From Planctomycetota bacterium (GTDB lineage: Bacteria; Planctomycetota; UBA1135; UBA2386): DNA of 8,983 bases. Under the pieces are notes generated by a model. That model was given only the letters and a program-made list of their open reading frames with translations, was not told the DNA's origin and did no database searches. The position numbers were made by a program, and so were the translations under genes. Shown piece by piece: positions 1-7,100 of this stretch (position 1 is its first letter; every line of letters starts with the position of its first letter). The stretch is from assembly GCA_016793305.1 (NCBI GenBank), contig JAEUHU010000219.1, positions 1-8,983 on the forward strand, written 5' to 3'.

Positions 1-180
1 GGCATGTGCGGCACCGACGCGGCACGCCTCGACGCCGCGGCCGGCGAACTGGCGCCGCCCGCCGAGCCCGAGCGGGGGACCCTCGACCGCATGGGGCTCG
101 ACACCGGCTGCCGACTGCTGTGTTCGGCACGCGTGCAACGGGGCCGCATCGTCGTGCTGGGCGACGCGCTCGCCGACTGA
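1..180 (+). CDS. [2Fe-2S] ferredoxin, C-terminal fragment (5' end outside window)
   Basis: Only the last 59 codons and the TGA stop (178-180) are present, read from base 1. The fragment opens with Gly-Met-Cys-Gly-Thr-Asp, which fits the end of the C-x2-C part of a [2Fe-2S] cluster loop. It continues through a GELAPP..E...L segment to a final cluster Cys in RLLCSARV, then the closing beta strand GRIVVLG. Fragment Cys3 and Cys41 are separated by 37 residues. That matches the adrenodoxin-like spacing rather than the shorter spacing of plant-type ferredoxins. These proteins are small soluble electron carriers that pass single electrons from a reductase to an oxygenase or other redox enzyme. The partner cannot be told here. 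The first two or three cluster cysteines and the N-terminus lie outside the window, so length and start are unknown, and it could also be the ferredoxin domain of a longer protein. The next gene begins 59 bases later on the same strand. Confidence 0.7.
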   Translation, partial: GMCGTDAARLDAAAGELAPPAEPERGTLDRMGLDTGCRLLCSARVQRGRIVVLGDALAD

Positions 181-239
181 CGGGCCGGCTCGGCCTCGTT
201 GCGCTTGTGCCGTGCATTCCCGCGCGGCATCCTCCCGGG

Positions 240-878
240 GTGGACGTCACCACGAGCACGAGCGAACCCGTCGGCAGCCGGCAGCGGCCGCTGCGCGACG
301 GGCTCGGTTTCTTCGGTCGCTTCCTGCGCAACCCCATGTCGGTCGGGGCGGTGTTGCCGAGCTCGCGCTACTTGTCGCGCGCGCTGGTCGGACGCCTGGA
401 TCTGGCCCCCGGCGAGCTGGTCGTGGAGTTCGGTCCGGGCACCGGGCCGGCGACCGGCATCGTCAAGCAGCTGCTGCCCAAGCACGCGCGCTACCTCGGC
501 ATCGAGCTCGAGCCGCGCGTCCACAAGCTGCTGACCGAACGCTTCCCGGGCATGGACTTCCAGCTCGGTTCGGCGTGCGACCTGCAGCAGATCCTGGCCG
601 AGCGCGGCCTGCCGAAGCCGGCCCGCATCCTGTCCGGGCTGCCGTTCGCGAGCCTGCCGCCCAAGGTCCAGGACGGGGTGATCGACGGAGTCGTCTGGAC
701 CTTGAAGGACAGCGCGGGCGACTTCCGGACCTTCCAGTACGTGCATGCCTACGGGCTGCGGGCCGCGCGCCGCTTCCGCGCGCTGATGGCCGAGCGCTTC
801 CACGGCTTCGAGCGCATCGGCCCGGTCGTTCGCAACGTGCCGCCTGCCTTCGTGCTGCGTTACTGGGGCGCACGGTGA
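240..878 (+). CDS. SAM-dependent methyltransferase, phospholipid N-methyltransferase (PmtA)-like
   Basis: A 212-residue protein from a GTG start. Family knowledge: PmtA-type enzymes use S-adenosylmethionine to methylate the phosphatidylethanolamine head group toward phosphatidylcholine at the cytoplasmic membrane surface, and related proteins resemble rRNA adenine dimethylases. What is seen: an N-terminal FFGRFLRNP...GAVLPSSRYLSRAL block typical of this group (from about residue 21), SAM motif I VVEFGPGTG (about 61-69), an acidic GIELEP strand end that would contact the SAM ribose, and SGLPFASLP (about 132-140), the family's counterpart of the NLPY-type motif. There is no signal peptide or membrane span. 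The start is chosen because the conserved N-terminal block begins just after it and the length fits the family (about 200 residues). No good Shine-Dalgarno is seen, and GTG at 207 is an alternative. The reading frame stays open further upstream, but that part is Arg-rich and overlaps the ferredoxin gene. The lipid substrate is inferred; small-molecule or RNA methylation cannot be excluded. Confidence 0.75.
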   Translation: MDVTTSTSEPVGSRQRPLRDGLGFFGRFLRNPMSVGAVLPSSRYLSRALVGRLDLAPGELVVEFGPGTGPATGIVKQLLPKHARYLGIELEPRVHKLLTERFPGMDFQLGSACDLQQILAERGLPKPARILSGLPFASLPPKVQDGVIDGVVWTLKDSAGDFRTFQYVHAYGLRAARRFRALMAERFHGFERIGPVVRNVPPAFVLRYWGAR

Positions 879-885
879 CCCGCGG

Positions 886-903
886 GCGGCGGTGAACCGC
901 CGC
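886..903 (+). terminator. Perfect inverted repeat just after methyltransferase stop (weak terminator candidate)
   Basis: The arms GCGGCGGT and ACCGCCGC are perfect complements separated by two bases (GA). In RNA this would form a 7-bp G+C stem with a TGAA tetraloop. It begins 8 bases after the TGA of the methyltransferase gene, where a transcription terminator would sit. No T-run follows, so a classical intrinsic terminator is not shown. In DNA this rich in G+C such repeats also occur by chance. Confidence 0.35.
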
Positions 904-1044
904 TGCCAGGGCCGGGTGCGCGCGCGATGCAGTCGCCGGCGAGCCGTGGCCGATGTCCCGACGTGCACGGTGGCACGGGCGGGTTCGCACCTCGCAACCG
1001 CCGTCGCGACCGCTACCCTCTTCGCCTTCGATTTCGGGCCACAC

Positions 1045-1062
1045 GCCACCGCGTGCGGTGGC
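1045..1062. promoter_or_regulatory. Perfect inverted repeat upstream of PKS-NRPS (possible operator or leader hairpin)
   Basis: The arms GCCACCGC and GCGGTGGC are perfect complements with a two-base GT spacer. The element lies 67 bases before the megasynthase ATG, next to the least GC-rich stretch of the gap. That position would suit an operator for a dimeric regulator or a hairpin in the 5' leader. No regulator family is recognised from the bases, and the function is inference from position and symmetry alone. Confidence 0.3.
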
Positions 1063-1119
1063 TCCGTTCGATCGTCGGGGGCGGCAGCCGCGGTGACGCC
1101 GCCGTGCCGTCGTCCAGCC

Positions 1120-1124
1120 AGGAA
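1120..1124 (+). promoter_or_regulatory. Ribosome binding site of the PKS-NRPS gene
   Basis: AGGAA ends 5 bases before the ATG at 1130, a good Shine-Dalgarno match at a normal distance. With the in-frame TGA at 1094-1096 and no other ATG, GTG or TTG in frame between them, it fixes the start of the megasynthase. Confidence 0.75.
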
Positions 1125-1129
1125 CGAAC

Positions 1130-4100
1130 ATGACCGAAGCGTCGTCCTCGTCGAGCAAGATCGCCATCGTCGGCCGCGCCGGGCGCTTCCCGGCGGCCCG
1201 CGACGTCTCCGAGTTCTGGCGCCTGCTGGCCGAGGGTCGCGTCGCCACCACCCAGCTGACCGACGAGGAACTGCTCGCCGCCGGCGTCGCACGCGATGCG
1301 CTGCTCGACCCGAACTACGTGAAGGTCGCCAACGTGCTGCCGGACATGGAGTGCTTCGACGCGGGGTTCTTCGGCTTCTCGCCGAAGGAGGCGTCGATCC
1401 TCGATCCGCAGCATCGCCACTTCCTCGAGTGTGCGTGGGAAGCGCTCGAGGACGCCGGCCACCTGCCGAAGGACTTCCCGGGGCTGATCGGCGTGTTCGC
1501 CGGCTCCGGCATGCAGGCCTACCTGCCGTACAACCTGCTGAGCAATCCGCAGCTGGTGAAGGAGATCGGCCTGTTCCTGCTGCGCCACACCGGCAACGAC
1601 AAGGACTTCCTGCCGACGCGGCTGTCGTACCTGCTGAACCTGACCGGTCCGTCGGTCGCAGTGCAGACGGCGTGCTCGACCGGCCTCGTCGCCGTGCACA
1701 TGGCGGTGCAGTCGCTGCTGTCGGGCGAGTGCGACATGGCGATCGCCGGCGGCGTCACCATCGAGCTGCCGCATCGCGTCGGCTACCACTACGCCGAGGG
1801 CGAGATCCTGTCGCCGGACGGCCTGTGCAAGGCGTTCGACGACGGCAGCGAAGGCACCGTGTTCGGTTCGGGCACCGGCATCGTCGTGCTGCGCCGCCTG
1901 CAGGACGCGCTCGACGACGGCGACGACATCAAGGCGGTGATCCTCGGCTCGGCGATCAACAACGACGGCGCCAGCAAGGCTGGGTATCTCGCGCCTTCGG
2001 TCGACGGCCAGGCGGCGGCGGCCGCGACCGCGCTGACGCTCGCCAACGTCGAGCCGCAGACGGTCAGCTACCTCGAGGCGCACGGCACCGGCACGCCGAT
2101 CGGCGATCCGATCGAGCTGACCGCGCTGACGCAGGCCTACGGGCCCGGCGGCAAGCGCTTCTGCGGCATCGGTTCGGTGAAGTCCAACATCGGCCACCTC
2201 GACACCGCGGCCGGCACCGTCAGCCTGATCAAGGTCACCGAGGCGCTGCGTCGTGGGCGCATCCCGCCGAGCCTGCACTGCAAGACGCCGAACAAGCGCT
2301 ACGACTGGCAGAGCGGTCCGTTCTTCGTCGTCGACCAGGTGCGCGACTGGCCGCGCGGCAGCACGCCGCGCCGCGCCGCGATCAACTCGCTCGGCGTCGG
2401 CGGCACCAACGCGCACATGATCGTCGAGGAGGCGCCGCTGCGGGCGCCTGCACCGGTCGACGGCAAGCCCACGTGGCGCCTGTTCCCGCTGTCGGCGCGC
2501 ACGCGCACGTCGCTGCAGAACACGCGGGCGAAGTGGCCGCAGTTCCTCGCCGACGGCGAGCTGCCGGCGTTGGGCGACATCGCGTTCACGCTGCAGCAGG
2601 GCCGGCGCACGTTCGACGAACGCATGGTGGTCGCCGCGCGTTCGCACGACGAGCTGCGCACGGCGATGGCCGGCCAGGCGAGCTCGCTGGTGCACGAAGG
2701 CACCGCCAGCAACAAGGCGCCCGAGATCGTGTTCCTGTTCCCGGGTGGTGGCGCCCAGTACCCCGGGGCCGGCGTCGACCTGCTGCAGCAGTCGCCGGTG
2801 TTCGCGGCGGCGGTCGAGCAGTGCTTCGCAGCGCTGCCGAAGGACGCGCCGGCGGACCTGCGCACGATGATGTTCGAGCGCCCGTTCCACGACCCCGAGG
2901 CGCGGCAGAAGATCGGCCGGTCGACCTACGCGATCCCGGCGCTGTTCGTGCTCGAGTACGCGTACAGCAAGCTGTGGGAGAGCCTCGGCGTGAAGCCGGA
3001 TCTGATCCTGGCCCACAGCGTCGGGGAATACGCGGGGGCCTGTGTCGCCGGCGTGCTGTCGGTCGCCGACGCGATGCGCATCGTCACGCTGCGCGGTCGC
3101 GTCATGGACCAGGCGCCGGCGGGGGCGATGACCACGGTGCCGGCCAGCGAAGAGGTCGTGCGCTCGCTGATCGGCGACGCGCTCGACATCGCGGCGTTGA
3201 ACGCGCCGGAGGCCAGCGTCGTGTCGGGCACCACCGAGGCGATCGAAGCGCTGGAGCAGCGGCTGCTCGGCACCGACCACGAGTGCAAGCGCATCCGCAT
3301 CGACGTCGCCGCACACAGCCGCGTGCTCGACGGCCAGCTCGAAGCGTTCCGCCAGGGCTTCGCCGGCGTGCAGTTCGCCGCCCCCAGGATCCCGATGGTC
3401 TCGTCGCTGCGCGGCGACATGGGCCAAGGCACCGACTTCGCATCGGCCGACTACTGGGTGCGCCACCTGCGCAACACCGTGCGCTTCACGCAAGCGGTCG
3501 GCGTGGCACTGCAGAAGGGCAACCGCATCGTGCTCGAAGTGGGGCCAGGCCAGTCGCTCGGCCCGCTGGTGCAGATGGCCAGAGCCGCGCACAAGGCGAA
3601 GGCGGTGGTCTACTCGGCGCGCAAGCCGAACGAAGTGGCCGACGATCTCGGCGTGTTCTGGACCGCGTTCGGCGCCTTGTGGACGCACGGCGTCGCGATC
3701 GACTGGAGCAAGCTGCCGAGCGGTGGCCGTCGCGTGTCGCTGCCGACCTACGGCTTCGAGAAGCAGCGGCACTGGATCGAGCCGGGCCACGGCGTGATCT
3801 CCGTCGACGCCGCGACCGGCGAGAAGAAGGTCGCGATCGAGCGCCTGCCGGAGCTCGACCAGTGGTTCGAGACCGTCGAATGGGTCGAGGCCCCGCTGCC
3901 GTCGGCGGCCGCCAAGGTGCCGTCCGGCTGGCTCGTGCTGGCGAACGACGACGCGCTGGCGACCGCGGTGCAGAAGGCGCTGGTCGCCGGCGGCCAGCAG
4001 CCGATCGTCGTGCGCCCGGGGCCCGCGTTCGGCAAGGACGGTGCTGGCTACACGCTGCGCCCCGATTCGCTCGAGGACCACGAGGCGCTGTTCGCGGCGC

Positions 4101-7100
4101 TGGGCTCGGTGCCCGAACGCATCGTGCACTGCGGGGCGCTGCGAGGTGGGGCCACCGCGGCGGACCTGTTCGACGCCGGCTTCGCGCTGGTGCGAGGCAT
4201 CCAGGCGGCGGACCCGAAGACGATGCCGCGGCTGGTGTTCGTCGCGCGCGGGTCGGCGCCGGTCGCCGGCCAGCCGGTGCAGCAGCCGGCCGCAGCGGCC
4301 CTGTTCGGGCTCGTCGCCGTGGCGCCGCGCGAACTGCCGGGCCTCGAGGCCGTGCTGGTCGACGTCGGCGCGAACGATCCGGTCGCCGACGCCGCGGCGC
4401 GCGTGCTCGACGAGGCGCTCGCCGCCGGTACGCCGACCGGCCGCGTCGCCTGGCGGTCTGGCCGGCGCTTCCAGCCGCGGCGCGCGCGCACGCCGGTCGC
4501 GGCGCCTGCCGGGCTGCCCACGCGCCTGCGCGAACACGGCAGCTACGTCGTCACCGGCGGCAACGGCGGCATCGGCCGCGCCCTGTGCGAGTACCTGTTG
4601 ACGCGTGCCAAGGCGAAGGTCGCGGTGCTGTCGCGCAGCGCGCGCCACGACGCGGCGCTGGCGGCGCTGGCGCAGACGGTCGGTGGCGACGTGCGGTTCG
4701 TCGCCGCCGACGTCGCCGACCGCGAAGCCCTCGCCAAGGCGCTCGCCGAGGTGCGCAGCGCGTTCGGGGCGATCCACGGCGTGTTCCACGCCGCCGGCAC
4801 GATCGACGACGCGCCGATCGCGTTGAAGACGCGCGAGCAGGCGCACGCGGTGCTGGCGCCGAAGGCGACCGGTGCGGCCAACCTCGCTTCGCTGCTGCCC
4901 GAGGGCCAGCTCGACGTGTTCGCGGTGTTCTCGTCGTCGTCGGTGACGATCGCGCCGGCGGGCCAGAGCGACTACATCGCCGCCAACAGCGCGCTCGAGG
5001 CGATCGCCAACAGCCGCCGCGACGGCCTCGTGCTGGCCTGGGGCGTGTGGCGCGACCTCGGCATGGCCGAACGCGCCTACGGCACCGGCAGCAGCCACGC
5101 GGCGGACGGTGGGCATCCGCTGCTCGGTGCGCGCAGCGACGATCCGGCCGGCGAGATCACCTGGACGCGGCGCTTCGATCCGGCGACCGACTGGTGCGTC
5201 GGCGAGCACGTGGTCGGGGACCAACCGGTGCTGCCCGGCACCGCCTACGTCGAACTGGCGGCGGCGTGTGCGCTGGCGCTCGCCCCCGGCAAGGCCGTGG
5301 AGATCCAGTCGCTGTCGCTGGCGCAGCCGATGCTGTTCGCGGAAGGCCTGCCCCGACTCGTCACCGTGCGCTGCAAGCCCGTTCCCGGCGGCTACGAGTT
5401 CACCGTCGACAGCAAGGTCGGCGCTGCGGCCGAAGCCGTCGAACACGCACGGGCGCGGCTCGTCGTCGCCGCCGCCGCCGACCGGGCGCTGCCCGCGTCG
5501 TTCGGCAAGGTCGCGAACGCGGCCCTGGTCGCGTCGCCGCGCAGCGGCCGCGCCCCGCAGGCCGAGAAGCTCGGCTTCGGCCCGCGCTGGCAGAACGTCG
5601 GCGCGCTGCGTCGCGGCGACGGCGTCGTCGAAGGCGACTTCGCATTGCCGGAGCCGTTCGTCGGCGACGTCGAACGGTTCCGCGCGCACCCGGCCCTGCT
5701 CGACATGGCGGCGACGATCGGCCTCGACCTGCTGGTCGATCGCAACGAGCCGTTCGTCTACGCGCCGATCAGCGTCGAGCGCATCCGCCTGCTGCAACCG
5801 TTGCCGGCCGAACTGCACAGCCGCGCCGTGGTCACCGCCGACGCCCCGGGCCGCATGGTCTCGTTCGACGTCGTGCTGCGCTCTGGCACGGGCCAGCTGG
5901 TCGCCGTGCTCGAACACCTGGCGATGCGCGCGCTGCCGCAGAGCCTGCTGGCACAAGCGCCGGCGTCGAGCGACGCGCGCCTGACCGACCTGTTGCTCGC
6001 GCGCGGCATCCGCGCCGACGAAGCGCCGGCGGTGTTCGACCGCGCGCTGGCGGCCCCGGGCCGCCACCTCGTGGTCTCGTCGGTGTCGCTCGATCGCGTG
6101 CGGCTGGCGATCGCCGACAGCGGGCCGAAGGCCCCGAAGAAGGACGCGGCCGCCGACGGCGCGCGCACGATCGAAGCGCCGACCAACCCGGTCGAGCAGC
6201 AGCTCGCCCTGCTGTGGGCCGAACTGCTCGGCGTGCCGGCGGTCGGCCGCAGCGACGACTTCTTCGCGCTCGGCGGCCACTCGCTGAACGCGGTGCGCAT
6301 GCTCGGCCGCGTGCGCAAGCAGCTCGGCGTCGACCTGCCGCTGGCGACGCTGTTCGAAGGACCGACGGTGCGTGCGTTGGCGGCGAAGGTCGCCGAGAAG
6401 CGGCCGGAGCTGCTGGCGGCCGCGAAGGCCGAGCCGGCGGCGACGACCGCGGCGAGCGCTGGCAGTGCGAACGCCAATGGCGTCGCCGCGGCGCTGCAGC
6501 CCGCCGCGACCGGCCCCGAGACGAAGACCTGTGCGTCGACCGAGGCGCAGCGCGAGGTGTTCGGCGCCATCCTGATCGATCCGGGCGTCAGCCGCGCCTA
6601 CAACCTGTCGTTCAGCCTGCACCTGACCGGCCCGCTCGAACAGGCGCCGGTCGAACGGGCGCTGGCGGCACTGGTAGCGCGGCACGAGAGCTTGCGCAGC
6701 GTGTTCGCACCGGACGGCCTGTCGCTGGTGATCCGTCGCGACGCCACCGTGGCGTTGCAGGTCGAGGACCTGCAGGCACTCGACGGCAAGGCCCAGCGCG
6801 AGCGCCTGCAGCAGCTGCACGAACGCGCCGTCGAGGCCCCGTTCGACCTGCTGCGCGGCCCGGTGTTCCGCGCCACGCTGATCCAGAAGAGCAAGGACGT
6901 GCGCGAGATCCTGTTCGTCGTGCACCACGCCGTCTGCGACGGCTGGTCGACCGGCGTCCTGATGCGCGACTTCCACGCGCTGCTCGAAGCGGCGCGCGGC
7001 GGAACGCCGGCCAAGCTGAAGGCGCCGGTCGGCATCAGCGACTTCGTCGCCGCCGAGCACGCCTGGCAGCAAGGCCCCGAGGCCCAGAAGCACAAGGCGT

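Larger units (their letters stand above)
879..1129. other. Intergenic region upstream of the megasynthase
   Basis: This 251-base gap has no supported gene. It holds a short perfect inverted repeat right after the methyltransferase stop (886-903), a second one near the middle (1045-1062), a pyrimidine-rich and slightly less GC-rich patch (about 1014-1036), and the ribosome binding site of the next gene (1120-1124). In the frame of the megasynthase a TGA lies at 1094-1096, which closes the gap to any N-terminal extension. No convincing -35/-10 pair could be read, so the promoter is assumed to lie here but is not located. Confidence 0.6.

Noticed and set aside
182..196. Short hairpin GGCCG-gct-CGGCC after the ferredoxin stop as a terminator
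   Set aside because: Only five base pairs plus a wobble and no T-run; expected by chance in this composition.
6..239. A longer N-terminus for the methyltransferase starting within the ferredoxin gene
   Set aside because: The added part is Arg-rich, out of frame with and overlapping the ferredoxin end, and unlike the family. GTG 240 gives the normal length.
336..338. ATG at 336 as the methyltransferase start
   Set aside because: It would remove the conserved FFGRFLRNP block that precedes the SAM fold in this family.
985..1020. Promoter with TTCGCA as -35 and TACCCT as -10
   Set aside because: The spacing is about 24 bases and the -10 matches only three of six positions. No better pair was found, so no promoter is called.
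463..1251. A 262-codon - strand frame covering the methyltransferase end and the intergenic gap
   Set aside because: It is Arg/Ala/Pro-rich without motifs and overlaps two supported + strand genes.
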